A stretch of DNA of 20,719 bases from Caldilinea sp. (GCA_026389955.1 JAPLGY010000259.1:1-20719), one strand, 5' to 3'. Counted from the first letter of the stretch, positions 1 through 7,918 are shown. A program made the numbers and translations. Notes: a model not told the origin generated them from the letters alone.

Positions 1-9
1 CAGGGCTAG
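1..9 (+). CDS. rpmJ: 3' end of rpmJ (ribosomal protein L36), partial
   Basis: The first nine bases read Gln-Gly-stop. Bacterial L36 normally ends in ...RQG, and rpmJ normally sits directly before rpsM in this operon, so the window probably opens on the last two codons of rpmJ. Only two codons are visible, so the call rests on gene order plus this match. Confidence 0.5.
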   Translation, partial: QG

Positions 10-39
10 ACGGCTGCACGACGAAGGAGAGTACCGGTT

Positions 40-420
40 ATGGCACGTATTTCTGGTGTTGATATCCCACGCGACAAACGGGTCATCATCTCGCTGACCT
101 ATATCTATGGGATCGGCAAGGCGACCAGCCAGAGAATTCTGGCTGCGACTGAAATCGACGAAAACCGTCGTGTCAAAGATTTGGATGAAGCGGAAGTGAC
201 CCGACTGCGCGACTATATCGACCGCAACCACCTGGTCGAAGGCGATCTGCGTCGCGAAGTCAATATGAATATCAAGCGGCTGATCGAAATCGGCTGCTAC
301 CGCGGGCTGCGCCATCGGCGCAATTTGCCTGTCCGCGGCCAACGGACACGCACCAATGCGCGCACACGCCGTGGGAGCCGCAGGACAGTCGCCGGCAAGA
401 AAAAGACGCCGCGCAAATAG
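40..420 (+). CDS. rpsM: 30S ribosomal protein S13
   Basis: S13 sits in the head of the small subunit and contacts 16S rRNA, the P-site tRNA and the L5 bridge of the large subunit. The 126-residue product is the usual length. It opens with the family sequence [10 protein letters not shown], carries the helix-two-turn-helix region with [12 protein letters not shown] (about residues 23-34), the block [18 protein letters not shown] (about 86-103), and the basic tail GKKKTPRK that reaches toward tRNA. AAGGAGA at 24-30 gives a normal ribosome binding site for the ATG at 40. It is the first complete gene of the alpha operon (rpsM-rpsK-rpsD-rpoA-rplQ). Nothing unusual is seen in the gene. Confidence 0.98.
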   Translation: MARISGVDIPRDKRVIISLTYIYGIGKATSQRILAATEIDENRRVKDLDEAEVTRLRDYIDRNHLVEGDLRREVNMNIKRLIEIGCYRGLRHRRNLPVRGQRTRTNARTRRGSRRTVAGKKKTPRK

Positions 421-503
421 CCAGCTCTCTCTGGCCGTTTTGCTCAAACGACCCGATCTGCTGTTGATACTGAACAACTTTATCAGAGTGCGGAGAAAAA
501 GTA

Positions 504-771
504 ATGGCTCGACCACAACGTACACGACGAGACCGGCGTACAGCGCGCAAAGAAAAAAAGAACGTCCCCATCGGACAGGTTCATGTCCATGCCTCGTTCA
601 ACAATAGACTACAACATGCGCGAGGTAGATGTCTTCGTCAAAGGACCCGGCCCAGGCCGCGAAAGCTCGGTACGTTCGGTACAGGCCGCAGGGCTGATCG
701 TGCGCTCGATCACGGACATCACACCGATCCCGCACAACGGCTGCCGATCTCCCAAAAAACGCCGGGTCTAG
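504..771 (+). pseudogene. rpsK: 30S ribosomal protein S11, internally deleted and frameshifted
   Basis: The 5' part (504-605, 34 codons) encodes a good S11 start, ending [17 protein letters not shown]. Normal S11 continues with TIVTITD...GSRKSTPFAAQ. Here that block is absent, and the sequence jumps at about 606 to the [19 protein letters not shown] segment in another frame, continuing through [13 protein letters not shown] to the normal end KKRRV and TAG at 769-771. Compared with the E. coli protein, about 46 residues are missing. The frame change means the lost DNA is 137 or 140 nt, giving an intact parent of about 134 residues. The missing part holds the S11 core that packs on the 16S rRNA platform, so neither fragment could work. 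The remaining codons show no decay. S11 is essential, so this is either a very recent loss with a second copy elsewhere or, more likely, an assembly or sequencing error. A weak GGAGA site precedes the ATG. Confidence 0.9.
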
Positions 772-794
772 CCAGGCACGGCCCAACTCTGATT

Positions 795-906
795 GACGCT
801 GAGCAGCTTTGCTCAACGTCGGCAGACAAATCGTCTGAATTTTTCAACACCTGCTTTGTCCAGGTGAGAACGACCAACTGTTGCCAGACAGCGTGGCTGC
901 TGTCTG
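795..906 (+). promoter_or_regulatory. Hairpin-rich spacer before rpsD, candidate structured leader
   Basis: The 154-nt gap between rpsK and rpsD holds four stems in series. They are 795-805 with 810-820 (11 positions, one mismatch, loop GCTT), 823-827 with 833-837 followed by TTTTT at 840-844, 848-853 with 861-866 (six perfect pairs), and 885-892 with 899-906 (eight perfect pairs). The last ends ten bases before the rpsD ribosome binding site at 916-921. The second stem plus T-run resembles a weak terminator. S4 is known to regulate its own mRNA in E. coli and Bacillus. An autoregulatory role here is inference. Confidence 0.4.
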
Positions 907-925
907 ACTGTACTGTGGAGGAACT

Positions 926-1561
926 ATGGCACGATATACTGATTCAGTTTGCAAGCTGTGCCGGCGCGAAGGCCAGAAATTGTTTTTGAAAGGCGACCGC
1001 TGTCTGTCTCCCAAGTGTGCGATCGAACGGCGGGCTTTTCCCCCGGGAATGCACGGCAAAAAACAGACCTTCCGCCGCAAGACATCTGACTACGGACTGC
1101 AGCTGCGTGAAAAACAGAAGGCCCGCCGGATCTATGGGGTGCTTGAACGCCAGTTCAGGCGATATTTTGAGGAGGCCAACCGCAGCAGCGGGATGACCGG
1201 CGTCAATTTGCTGGCGATGCTCGAAAAACGGCTCGACAACGTGGTCTACCGGCTTGGCTTTGCCGACAGCCGCGCCCAGGCCCGCCAGTTGGTTCGCCAC
1301 GGCCACTTCGAAGTCAATGGACGCAAAACCGACGTTCCCTCCTTCCAGGTCAGCGTCGGCGATGTGATCAAGGTCAGCGAAGGCGCGCGCAGCAAAGCGT
1401 ACTTCAAAGAACGCACAAAGTTACAACAGGGAGCCAACATGCCCGCCTGGCTGCGCACCAGCAAAACTGAGATGAAAGGCGAAATTCTTGGCACACCGGC
1501 ACGCGAAGACATCGAGATTCCACTCAACGAACAGCTCATCGTCGAGTACTACAATCGCTAA
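926..1561 (+). CDS. rpsD: 30S ribosomal protein S4
   Basis: S4 nucleates assembly of the 30S 5' domain and helps form the mRNA entry channel. The product has 211 residues, normal for the zinc-binding form. Cys9, Cys12, Cys26 and Cys31 form the N-terminal zinc site, followed by the S4 signature with PPGMHG (about 39-44), [23 protein letters not shown], and a C-terminal S4 RNA-binding domain from about residue 97 ([27 protein letters not shown]). The product ends in the typical IVEYYNR. A GGAGG site (917-921) lies very near the ATG. The gene follows the structured spacer described separately, so it may be expressed independently of the broken rpsK. Confidence 0.98.
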   Translation: MARYTDSVCKLCRREGQKLFLKGDRCLSPKCAIERRAFPPGMHGKKQTFRRKTSDYGLQLREKQKARRIYGVLERQFRRYFEEANRSSGMTGVNLLAMLEKRLDNVVYRLGFADSRAQARQLVRHGHFEVNGRKTDVPSFQVSVGDVIKVSEGARSKAYFKERTKLQQGANMPAWLRTSKTEMKGEILGTPAREDIEIPLNEQLIVEYYNR

Positions 1562-1651
1562 CAGGACGAAACGCTGCGAATTTTTTCAGCACTTCGCCGC
1601 TGCTGTAGAACGTGGAATCATTTGTAAGCCCGATCAACGCTTCCGGGAGGG

Positions 1652-2602
1652 ATGCCCTTGTTAAACATGGTACTACCCAAAATTGAGGTGGAGGCAAGCT
1701 CTCAGAACTACGGCCACTTTGTTGTGAGCCCTCTGGAAAGCGGCTACGGCATTACCCTGGGCAATGCGCTGCGCCGTGTGCTGCTCTCCAGCCTGCCAGG
1801 CGCTGCTGTCACCTCAGTCCGCGTCAGCGGAATCCACCACGAGTTTTCAGCGATTCCGCATGTGCGCGAGGACATGACGCGACTCATCCTGAATATCAAA
1901 CAGATCCGTTTCCGCGCCCAGACCGAAGATCCTGTCCGCATCCACATCGAAATTGTCAACCCTGACCAGTATCTGTTGACGGCCGATTCCAACGAGGTCG
2001 ACCTTGACATCGAAATGACCGTCAATACCGGCCGCGGCTACAGCCCGGCGGAAGACCGCGGCCGCCTGCCGCTGGGCGAAATCCCAGTCGATGCCATCTA
2101 CAGCCCCATTCGCAAGGCCGCTTACAGAATCGAACGCACCCGTATCGGCCAGCAGACCGACTACGACAAGCTGCATCTGGAGATCTGGACCGACGGCACC
2201 CTCTCCCCAGACGATGCCCTGCGCCGCTCTGCAACCATTCTGGTGCAGCACCTGACGCTGCTGGCCGGCGCCGAAGTGCTCGTTGTGGACAGCCGTGAGG
2301 AAATCGCCGAAGGAATCCCCGCACGCATCTTCGAAGCACCGATCGAAGAATTGGAATTGACCGTGCGCGCCTACAACTGCCTGAAACGGGCCGGGATCAC
2401 CAAAGTCGGTGAAATTCTCAAACGCATGGAAAAAGGCGAAGACGAAATGCTCGCCATCCGCAATTTTGGCAAAAAATCGCTGGACGAGCTGGTCGAAAAA
2501 CTGCACGATAAAAATTACTTGAATGTACCTGGTGTCGATTTGAGCGCCTATATCGGTGATGCCTACAAACCCCTCACCGAGAGCGAAGACACCGAAGAAT
2601 AA
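1652..2602 (+). CDS. rpoA: DNA-directed RNA polymerase subunit alpha
   Basis: Alpha dimerises to scaffold beta and beta-prime. Its C-terminal domain binds UP elements and activators. The product is 314-316 residues. The N-terminal assembly domain is clear (HFVVSPLESGYGITLGNALRRVLLSSLPG, about residues 23-51), and the C-terminal domain contains the helix-hairpin-helix region around ELTVRAYNCLKRAGI and NFGKKSLDELVEKL. The start is uncertain. GGGAGG at 1645-1650 is only one base from the ATG at 1652, but seven bases from an in-frame TTG at 1658 and sixteen from an ATG at 1667. Spacing favours TTG 1658. The gene sits in its usual place between rpsD and rplQ. Confidence 0.97.
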   Translation: MPLLNMVLPKIEVEASSQNYGHFVVSPLESGYGITLGNALRRVLLSSLPGAAVTSVRVSGIHHEFSAIPHVREDMTRLILNIKQIRFRAQTEDPVRIHIEIVNPDQYLLTADSNEVDLDIEMTVNTGRGYSPAEDRGRLPLGEIPVDAIYSPIRKAAYRIERTRIGQQTDYDKLHLEIWTDGTLSPDDALRRSATILVQHLTLLAGAEVLVVDSREEIAEGIPARIFEAPIEELELTVRAYNCLKRAGITKVGEILKRMEKGEDEMLAIRNFGKKSLDELVEKLHDKNYLNVPGVDLSAYIGDAYKPLTESEDTEE

Positions 2603-2619
2603 GCTGGAGGAGAATTGGA

Positions 2620-3006
2620 ATGCGTCATCGAGTTTTTGGACACCACCTGGGACGCGATACAGCACACCGCAAAGCGCTGTTCCGCAACCTGATACGCGAA
2701 CTCTATCTGCACGAACGGATCGTGACGACCGAAGCAAAAGCACGCGCCGTGCGCGGCGACGCTGAACGGTTGATCACCAAGGCCAAACGCGGTGTCACTG
2801 CAGAAGGCTACCGGGTCCATGCCCAACGACAAGTCGTCGCCTACCTGAACGACAAAACTGTCGCCAAAAAAGTCTTCGATGTCTTTGCACCACGCTACGC
2901 TGCTCGCAACGGCGGCTATACACGGATGGTCAAGCTGGGAAAACGCCAGGGAGATGCTGCCGATATGGTCATCCTGGAGCTGGTGGACAACACCGCCGCA
3001 CTCTGA
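2620..3006 (+). CDS. rplQ: 50S ribosomal protein L17
   Basis: L17 is a large-subunit protein near the exit tunnel. The 128-residue product begins MRHRVFGHHLGRDTAHRKALFRNL, the family hallmark, and includes LHERIVTTEAKARAVR and a C-terminal KLGKRQGDAADMVILEL. A GGAGGAG site just before 2620 supports this start, 17 bases after rpoA. It is the last gene of the alpha operon and is followed after 18 bases by truA. Confidence 0.98.
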   Translation: MRHRVFGHHLGRDTAHRKALFRNLIRELYLHERIVTTEAKARAVRGDAERLITKAKRGVTAEGYRVHAQRQVVAYLNDKTVAKKVFDVFAPRYAARNGGYTRMVKLGKRQGDAADMVILELVDNTAAL

Positions 3007-3024
3007 GGACCGCCAACAACCCGC

Positions 3025-3873
3025 TTGCTGCAAGTGACAACACCCGCTCGAGGTTTTTGTGCGCTGGTCGCCTACGATGGAACCGATTACCACGGTTTCC
3101 AGTACCAACAAGGGGCCGCCACAATCCAGGCTGATCTGGAAATGGCTCTGGACCGCTTTTGTCAACGCAGCAAGCGCGTGGTCGGTGCCGGACGCACAGA
3201 CAGCGGCGTACACGCCAATGGCCAGGTTGTTCGGGCAGATCTGCTCTGGGAGCACAGCGCCAAAGACCTGGAACGGGCCTGGAACGCATCTCTGCCGCCG
3301 CTGCTGGCGGTGCGCAGGGTGAGAAAAGCCCCGCCTGGATTCCACCCACGCTTTGATGCACTCAGCCGTACCTACCAGTACCGGGTGCAGTGGTACCGAC
3401 CAGGAGATGGCTCTCCAGCCGCACGAATGTCGCCGTTGACCGACCGATTTTCCTGGCTGGAAACACGTTCGCTCGATCTGGAGGCGATGAATGAAGCAGC
3501 CAGCTTTTTGATCGGCCAGCATGACTTTGCTGCGTTTGGACAGCCTCCCGAAGGCGAAAACACCGAACGGTCCGTCACAGAAGCACACTGGCAGATCGCT
3601 CAAAATGCAGGATCGCCCGCAAGCTATCCGGGAGTGTCTCTGTTCTTTACCATTACCGCAAATGCTTTCTTGCGCCAGATGGTGCGTAACCTGGTCGGGA
3701 CGCTGCTGACGGTGGGCAGAGGAGAACGCCCCCCCACAGCACTGCAGCGGGCATTGGCAGCGCGAGACCGACGTTGCTCTGCCCCGCCCGCAGCCGCACG
3801 AGGGCTGTTCTTGGAAAGAGTCACCTACCCACCAGAGCTGGATCGGTGGATCTACACCGATGTGCTGGACTGA
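3025..3873 (+). CDS. truA: tRNA pseudouridine(38-40) synthase TruA
   Basis: TruA converts uridines 38-40 of the tRNA anticodon stem to pseudouridine. The 282-residue product has the N-terminal YDGTDYHGFQYQ (about 17-28), the catalytic-Asp motif GRTDSGVHA with Asp59, the second-half block FHPRFDALSRTYQYR, GQHDFAAFGQP (about 164-174), and FLRQMVRNLVGTLL (about 215-228), all characteristic of TruA. The start is a TTG at 3025 with a GAGGA site overlapping the rplQ stop, so the two genes are probably translated in sequence. Its usual neighbour rplM follows, but behind its own promoter. Confidence 0.95.
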   Translation: MLQVTTPARGFCALVAYDGTDYHGFQYQQGAATIQADLEMALDRFCQRSKRVVGAGRTDSGVHANGQVVRADLLWEHSAKDLERAWNASLPPLLAVRRVRKAPPGFHPRFDALSRTYQYRVQWYRPGDGSPAARMSPLTDRFSWLETRSLDLEAMNEAASFLIGQHDFAAFGQPPEGENTERSVTEAHWQIAQNAGSPASYPGVSLFFTITANAFLRQMVRNLVGTLLTVGRGERPPTALQRALAARDRRCSAPPAAARGLFLERVTYPPELDRWIYTDVLD

Positions 3874-3902
3874 TTGCAAAATAAAAGACTGCCAGGTAAA
3901 AT
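3874..3902 (+). promoter_or_regulatory. Promoter for rplM-rpsI
   Basis: TTGCAA at 3874-3879 and TAAAAT at 3897-3902 are separated by exactly 17 bases, a good sigma-A type promoter in the truA-rplM gap. It starts on the base after the truA stop codon. The predicted transcript starts near 3909, giving a leader of about 40 nt to the GTG of rplM. Confidence 0.6.
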
Positions 3903-3925
3903 TTCGTTTGCCAGATGGCACGAAA
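3902..3925 (+). promoter_or_regulatory. Inverted repeat over the rplM promoter start point
   Basis: TTTCGT (3902-3907) pairs with ACGAAA (3920-3925), and GCC (3910-3912) pairs with GGC (3917-3919) around an AGAT loop. The left arm lies at the end of the -10 box and before the predicted start point. It could therefore be a DNA operator, or a hairpin only in transcripts reading through from truA. Function is inferred. Confidence 0.3.
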
Positions 3926-3949
3926 CTTGTTCGACAGAGGAGCCAATAC

Positions 3950-4384
3950 GTGAAAACGATGATACCCAACCAAAATGAAGCCCTGGAAAATCGCGAGTGG
4001 TTTGTCGTCGATGCAACGGGTAAGACGCTGGGCCGTCTGGCCACGGAAATTACGCGCGTGCTGCGCGGCAAGCACAAACCCATTTTTTCGCCCAATATCG
4101 ATACCGGCGACTTCGTCGTCGTGATCAACTGCGAACGGGTTGTGGTGACAGGAGCTAAACTGGACACGGTCCGCTATTACCGCCACTCACGTCACCCAGG
4201 CGGCCTCAAAAGCCGCTCGATGCGTGAAACCCTGGACCGCTTCCCCGATCGCGTTCTCTTCGAGGCCGTGCGCGGTATGATGCCCAAAACCAAGCTGGGA
4301 CGCGCACAGATGAAAAAGTTGCGCATCTATGCCGGCACCCAACACCCACATGCCGCCCAACAACCGGCTGCGCTGGAACTGTAA
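3950..4384 (+). CDS. rplM: 50S ribosomal protein L13
   Basis: L13 is an early-assembly 23S rRNA-binding protein. From the GTG at 3950 the product is 144 residues, the family length. It carries [20 protein letters not shown] (about 15-34), the segment [40 protein letters not shown], and the end block [29 protein letters not shown], all typical of L13. The frame is open upstream into truA. GTG 3950 is chosen because AGAGGAG at 3936-3942 is seven bases away. An ATG at 3959 is also possible. It is paired with rpsI as in most bacteria. Confidence 0.97.
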   Translation: MKTMIPNQNEALENREWFVVDATGKTLGRLATEITRVLRGKHKPIFSPNIDTGDFVVVINCERVVVTGAKLDTVRYYRHSRHPGGLKSRSMRETLDRFPDRVLFEAVRGMMPKTKLGRAQMKKLRIYAGTQHPHAAQQPAALEL

Positions 4385-4410
4385 ACGGATTTGAACAGGG
4401 AGAACTCACA

Positions 4411-4800
4411 ATGACCGAATATGTAGAAGCAGTCGGACGCCGCAAAGAATCGACTGCCAGGGTGCGCATCTATGCCGGCACCGGTGAAATCGTCGTCAAC
4501 AACAAACCCGCCAACCAATACTTTGGCCGTGCCCTCGACCAGATGATCCTGCGCCAGCCATTGGTGCTGACCGGCACAGAAGCCACCGTCAACATCAGCG
4601 TCAAAGTCAACGGGGGCGGAGAAGGGGGCCAGGCATCTGCAGTCCGTCTCGGAATCGCTCGCGCCTTGACCGAACAAGACGCCAATCTGCGCCCGTCGCT
4701 CAAGGCAGCAGGGTTCTTGACACGGGATGCCCGCGCCAAAGAACGCAAAAAACCTGGCCTGAAACGCGCCCGCAAAGCTCCCCAATACACCAAACGCTAA
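4411..4800 (+). CDS. rpsI: 30S ribosomal protein S9
   Basis: S9 lies in the 30S head, and its extended C-terminal tail reaches the P-site tRNA. The 129-residue product has [15 protein letters not shown] (about 6-20), [14 protein letters not shown], the Gly-rich loop [45 protein letters not shown] and the invariant terminal Lys-Arg. GGGAG upstream of the ATG is the ribosome binding site. It lies 26 bases after rplM and is followed by a strong terminator hairpin, so it closes the operon. Confidence 0.98.
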   Translation: MTEYVEAVGRRKESTARVRIYAGTGEIVVNNKPANQYFGRALDQMILRQPLVLTGTEATVNISVKVNGGGEGGQASAVRLGIARALTEQDANLRPSLKAAGFLTRDARAKERKKPGLKRARKAPQYTKR

Positions 4801-4844
4801 AACCGTCCGCTGTCCCCCCCCGTGCCCATCCGTTCCATTCAATG

Positions 4845-4877
4845 CAGAGGGGCCTGCTCCACCAGCAGGCCCCTCTG
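4845..4877 (+). terminator. Terminator hairpin after rpsI
   Basis: The arms 4845-4858 and 4864-4877 form a 14-bp perfect stem (CAGAGGGGCCTGCT against its complement) around a CCACC loop, 45 bases after the rpsI stop. Only TT follows, so it lacks a proper T-tract. Stem strength and position still make an operon-end terminator likely. Confidence 0.7.
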
Positions 4878-4912
4878 TTCCATCCGTTAGATGACAAGAC
4901 AGATGCTCTCTC

Positions 4913-4946
4913 GATGATCCCAGTCAAAAGATGATCCCAGTCAAAA
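4913..4946 (+). repeat. 17-bp perfect tandem duplication at the start of the MogA-like gene
   Basis: GATGATCCCAGTCAAAA occurs twice back to back (4913-4929 and 4930-4946). Each copy carries an ATG. The one at 4914 runs six codons to a TGA that overlaps the ATG at 4931, so the duplication created an out-of-frame mini-ORF immediately before the real start. Confidence 0.95.
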
Positions 4947-5476
4947 CCGGACTGCTCTGCGTCCCCTACTACGATGAAGCCGCTCTTCTGGCCGTCCGCC
5001 AACAGCTGCGCCAGACATTGCCCGGGGTAGTCGTTCTGGCCGATCGCGCCGTAGACAACAGCCGCTACCGCATCGAAGAACTGTTGCGCTGCTGGTGCGA
5101 CGAGGAAGAGCTTGACCTCATCTTGACAATCGGCGGCACCTGGCCAGCGCCAGGCCCCACCGCCCAAGAAATTGTGCCCGAAGCGACTCGCGCAGTCCTC
5201 GAACGCTGGATGCCCGGCCTGTCCGAGGCGATGCGAGCATACGCGGTCGCCGACTCCCCACTGGCATTGTTGGACCGCGGGGTCGCAGGAATTCGTGGCC
5301 GTACTTTGCTCATCAATCTGCCCGCAGGCCCAACAGCCGCCTCCTTGTTCCTGGAGGCCATTGTCGACGTTCTGGCAGCTGCCCTGGCTTCTCTGGCCGA
5401 CCCACCCACCCTTCCTTCGCTCGAAGACGCACTGGCCGACGAAGACGCACTGGCCGACAACAGCAGCGTTTCGTGA
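4931..5476 (+). CDS. MogA/MoaB-like molybdopterin-binding domain protein
   Basis: The 181-residue product resembles the MoCF_biosynth fold of MogA/MoaB, which activates molybdopterin by adenylation. The matching parts are [18 protein letters not shown] (about 63-80, where MogA has TGGTG.A.RDVT), [21 protein letters not shown] (82-102), [22 protein letters not shown] (113-134) and [11 protein letters not shown]. The N-terminal third is divergent and the GGTG glycine is Trp71, so substrate use is uncertain. The family also includes competence-damage-type domains. The tail contains a duplicated EDALAD segment. No strong ribosome binding site is seen before 4931, and the preceding tandem duplication may have disturbed it. 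No other molybdenum cofactor gene is in the window. It converges on trxA with a three-base gap. Confidence 0.75.
   Translation: MIPVKTGLLCVPYYDEAALLAVRQQLRQTLPGVVVLADRAVDNSRYRIEELLRCWCDEEELDLILTIGGTWPAPGPTAQEIVPEATRAVLERWMPGLSEAMRAYAVADSPLALLDRGVAGIRGRTLLINLPAGPTAASLFLEAIVDVLAAALASLADPPTLPSLEDALADEDALADNSSVS
5423..5458 (+). repeat. 18-bp perfect in-frame tandem duplication in the MogA-like gene
   Basis: GAAGACGCACTGGCCGAC is repeated exactly at 5423-5440 and 5441-5458. It adds one extra EDALAD unit to the acidic C-terminal tail and keeps the frame, so the product length probably varies between strains. Confidence 0.95.
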
Positions 5477-5479
5477 CAG

Positions 5480-5818
5480 TTATTTCTTTTCTGCGCTGAA
5501 ATGCTGCGCCAGACGGCTCTTGAGCGCCACTTTGGACTGATAGCCTACAATCCGGTCCACAGGCTTCCCATCTTTGAAAAGCAGCAACGTTGGAATGCTC
5601 ATCACACCAAACGCAGACGCCGTGATCTGGTTGTGGTCGACGTCCAGCTTGGCGACTGTCAATTCCCCACTCATTTCACCCGCCAGTTCTTCCAACACAG
5701 GCGCAATCATTTTGCAAGGGCCACACCACTCTGCCCAAAAATCCACCAGCACCGGTTTGGTGGCATTGACCACCAATTCGTCGAATGTGCCATCTGTTAT
5801 CGTAAGCGGTTTTGCCAT
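5480..5818 (-). CDS. trxA: Thioredoxin
   Basis: A cytoplasmic disulfide reductase acting on many proteins, recharged by thioredoxin reductase. The 112-residue product has the canonical active site WCGPCK with Cys32 and Cys35, the preceding VLVDFWAEW, the buried Asp26, the cis-proline loop SIPT and the DGK..DRIVGYQ segment near the end. The frame is open far upstream, but GAGGAG seven bases before the ATG at 5818 and the family length fix this start. It has its own promoter (5864-5892) and is the last minus-strand gene of this block. Confidence 0.97.
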   Translation of the reverse strand: MAKPLTITDGTFDELVVNATKPVLVDFWAEWCGPCKMIAPVLEELAGEMSGELTVAKLDVDHNQITASAFGVMSIPTLLLFKDGKPVDRIVGYQSKVALKSRLAQHFSAEKK

Positions 5819-5863
5819 GGTTTGTCTCCTCAAATTACAATTGAATCTATCACTACAAAAAGT

Positions 5864-5892
5864 ATAGTACACCGCTCTCATTGATTTGTCAA
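5864..5892 (-). promoter_or_regulatory. trxA promoter
   Basis: On the minus strand a perfect -35 TTGACA (5887-5892) is followed after 17 bases by TACTAT (5864-5869), with an overlapping TATACT. The start point would be near 5857, about 39 nt before the ATG. The -35 box contains the TGA stop codon of the preceding membrane protease gene. Confidence 0.75.
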
Positions 5893-6671
5893 AACTTCGG
5901 GTAAGCCTGCATGCGCGCGCGCAGCAGCTGCTCCACAGGCCAGAGCAGAACCAGCCACAGGGCATCCAGCAGCAACAAAAAAAGCAGCGCACCGGCTGTG
6001 AGCTCAAACAGAGGGGCCGCCGAACGCAGCAGCAACTGCAACGGCGCCAAGGGCAGCCCCGCAGCCCAGTAGAGCAGCCCGGCAAACAGGCTGTAGAGCA
6101 GGACAGGCTTGAGGGGCTGCCGATCGCTGCTGCTCGGCAACATGCTGTTGCCGACCGCAAAAACCAGATACGCCCAGACCAGCCCATCCGCTGTCCCCAG
6201 CGACTGCCAGAAACTGGCCGCTGCCAGAGCCAGTTCCCCGGCAGCCAGAGCCTCCACCAGTGCAGGGGTGGCAAAAAAATGCCAGCCCACCCAGGCGATC
6301 GCCCCATTTCCAGCCAGCAACGGGGCGACCCCCACAAGACTCTCGCGCCAGATATCAGAACGCTCGACGCTGACACTCCCCAGGCCAATAAACTTCCCCT
6401 GTCGGACTGGCCAGACCCGAAAGCGACCGGTCCGCAGCCCAACCGCACGCGCAGCCAGCCAGTGCGCGCTCTCATGCAGAAAAATGCCAGGAAGCCAAAG
6501 CAAAAAAAGGACGATACTGGCCAGCTCTGCCCAGCCGGACAGATAGTAGACGACTGCCTGAACACGCAGACTGACCTGTCGGCTCATCCACATCAACAAC
6601 AAAAAAGCCACGCTGAGCAGCAGAAGAAGGGGCAGTGTTTCAAGCTGGGGCATTGTGGCAGACAGCCTCAC
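5889..6671 (-). CDS. Integral membrane M50-like zinc metalloprotease
   Basis: The 260-residue protein is mostly hydrophobic, with about six membrane segments (for example 13-29, 48-65, 115-135 and 225-247). It carries HESAH at 66-70 inside a membrane segment ([19 protein letters not shown]), the HExxH zinc motif of site-2 proteases. After it comes [14 protein letters not shown], the counterpart of the M50 LxxLAGPLxN region, and a later NSMLPSSSD that could supply the second-half N..P...D motif and third zinc ligand. Family assignment is good and substrate unknown. The GTG at 6671 overlaps the preceding stop by four bases (GTGA). An ATG at 6653 is the alternative start. It is the last gene of the exosortase cluster, and a role in clearing or processing membrane-anchored substrates is inference. 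Confidence 0.75.
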   Translation of the reverse strand: MRLSATMPQLETLPLLLLLSVAFLLLMWMSRQVSLRVQAVVYYLSGWAELASIVLFLLWLPGIFLHESAHWLAARAVGLRTGRFRVWPVRQGKFIGLGSVSVERSDIWRESLVGVAPLLAGNGAIAWVGWHFFATPALVEALAAGELALAAASFWQSLGTADGLVWAYLVFAVGNSMLPSSSDRQPLKPVLLYSLFAGLLYWAAGLPLAPLQLLLRSAAPLFELTAGALLFLLLLDALWLVLLWPVEQLLRARMQAYPKF

Positions 6672-7189
6672 GGCACTCTGGGGGCGGTGAGCTCCAGGTT
6701 GTAGGTCAAATTTTCCAGAAACCAGCAGCCGTCGAGCCGAACCAGCCCCCAGCGATCGCCTGCTTGGGCGATCTCTGCACCGATCTGGGTCGTTGCCAGC
6801 ACTGTCGCCCGGTTGCCAGCCACCGTGATCGACAGATCGGGGCGGCTGGCTGTGGCCGGAGCCCCTGGAAAGACTGTACGAACATAGCGGTGCCGGATCG
6901 CATCCAGACCACGCCAGAACTGGTCGTCATCGCTGCGGTCTGGCGTGTGTTTGGCATCTGCAACATACCCTTCCGCAGACCACAGCGCCATCAGCGCGTC
7001 GATCGACTGCGCCACGACCAGCTCCCCCTCGGCTGCCAGCAGCGCCCCAATCGCTGCCGAGTCGCCGCTGCCCGGCGGCCACCCCAACCCACAGGACCCA
7101 CCCGCAACAGGCTGCTCCGCCTGCGCGCAGCCAGCCAGCCACAGAACCCACACCCAGACCACCCACCAACAACGCCCTCTGCGAACCAT
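6668..7189 (-). CDS. NTF2-like lipoprotein, function unknown
   Basis: The 173-residue product starts with two arginines, a Trp/Val-rich hydrophobic stretch and a lipobox LAGC with Cys21, so it is probably a lipoprotein on the outer face of the membrane. After a Gly/Pro-rich linker (about 22-45) the domain resembles the NTF2/SnoaL fold: [23 protein letters not shown], then [17 protein letters not shown], then a strand-rich end ([39 protein letters not shown]). No catalytic residues are recognised. GGGGGAG lies only one base before the ATG, unusually close, so the exact start is uncertain. It sits nine bases after the EpsI gene and overlaps the protease gene by four bases, so it belongs to the exosortase operon. 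Confidence 0.7.
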   Translation of the reverse strand: MVRRGRCWWVVWVWVLWLAGCAQAEQPVAGGSCGLGWPPGSGDSAAIGALLAAEGELVVAQSIDALMALWSAEGYVADAKHTPDRSDDDQFWRGLDAIRHRYVRTVFPGAPATASRPDLSITVAGNRATVLATTQIGAEIAQAGDRWGLVRLDGCWFLENLTYNLELTAPRVP

Positions 7190-7198
7190 ACTCCCCCG

Positions 7199-7918
7199 CT
7201 ACGCTGGGGTCCGCTCAGCCAGAACAATTGTCTGACGGAAAAAGAGACGCAGAAACGTTTCGTGCATGGCCAGGGTCTCCTCGAGCGTGCCATACCGCCC
7301 CGAGGTCAACTTGAAAAGCACAATCCCGTCCGACTGCCGACGCTCGGCATCTGGAAACAGATAAAAATAATAGACGACATGTTCGACAGGGACGGCGTCA
7401 CCGGGCAAATTTTTTCGGGCGTGCAGCCACAGCCCATAGAGTTCCCCCCCCTCTGCCAGCACAGCTGGGTGTGACCCCAGGTCGTATTGCCAGCCGTCAG
7501 CGTCATAACAGATGTCAGGCGCATGAAACGGCTGGGAGCTGCGCCCGCCCACCATGCTCAGCCAGAGCGATCGCCCCCTGTCGTCGGTGTAAAGACGCTG
7601 GACGTACTGCTCCGGCTCCAACAAAATCAGCACTTCCTGGTTGGTCTCAGGGACCTCGACGCCGCGCCAGTTGCCGACCTCCAACGGCACTGCGTGGAGA
7701 TCGTGGTTGAGGTCAAAATCAGCGTTCGCAACCACAGCCCGCTCGCGCGGCGTGCGCTGCCAAAAGTCCAGATCCGTCACATAGACCCGCTCCGCACCGA
7801 CTGCCAACGGCTGGTCTGCATTCAACCAGACAGACAATTTCGGGAAATAAACGGCGACCAGCCCGCCCCCCAACAGCACACTTGCCGCCAGCGCTGGAAA
7901 CCACGAACGCCACGCCAT
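7199..7918 (-). CDS. Exosortase-associated EpsI-type protein
   Basis: EpsI proteins accompany exosortases, either as separate proteins or as the C-terminal part of the exosortase, and are linked to exopolysaccharide clusters. The 239-residue product has one N-terminal membrane segment (about 7-24), then an extracytoplasmic domain. Motifs are [13 protein letters not shown] (79-91), [14 protein letters not shown] (97-110), LWLSMVGGR and the signature [12 protein letters not shown] with His132, Cys137 and Gly-Trp 142-143, near the family H.P..C....GW. The gene overlaps the exosortase stop by one base (TGATG), indicating coupled translation. Confidence 0.85.
   Translation of the reverse strand: MAWRSWFPALAASVLLGGGLVAVYFPKLSVWLNADQPLAVGAERVYVTDLDFWQRTPRERAVVANADFDLNHDLHAVPLEVGNWRGVEVPETNQEVLILLEPEQYVQRLYTDDRGRSLWLSMVGGRSSQPFHAPDICYDADGWQYDLGSHPAVLAEGGELYGLWLHARKNLPGDAVPVEHVVYYFYLFPDAERRQSDGIVLFKLTSGRYGTLEETLAMHETFLRLFFRQTIVLAERTPA

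Noticed and set aside
504..771. Programmed frameshift in rpsK
   Set aside because: A frameshift would change frame but cannot restore the roughly 46 missing core residues.
2563..4167. 534-codon open frame on the minus strand opposite rplQ, truA and rplM
   Set aside because: It lies wholly antisense to well-recognised genes, has no ribosome binding site, and its protein is Cys/Ser/His-rich with no family resemblance.
5480..6565. N-terminal extension of thioredoxin to 361 residues
   Set aside because: The extension is the out-of-frame shadow of the membrane protease gene. Promoter and ribosome binding site fix the start at 5818.
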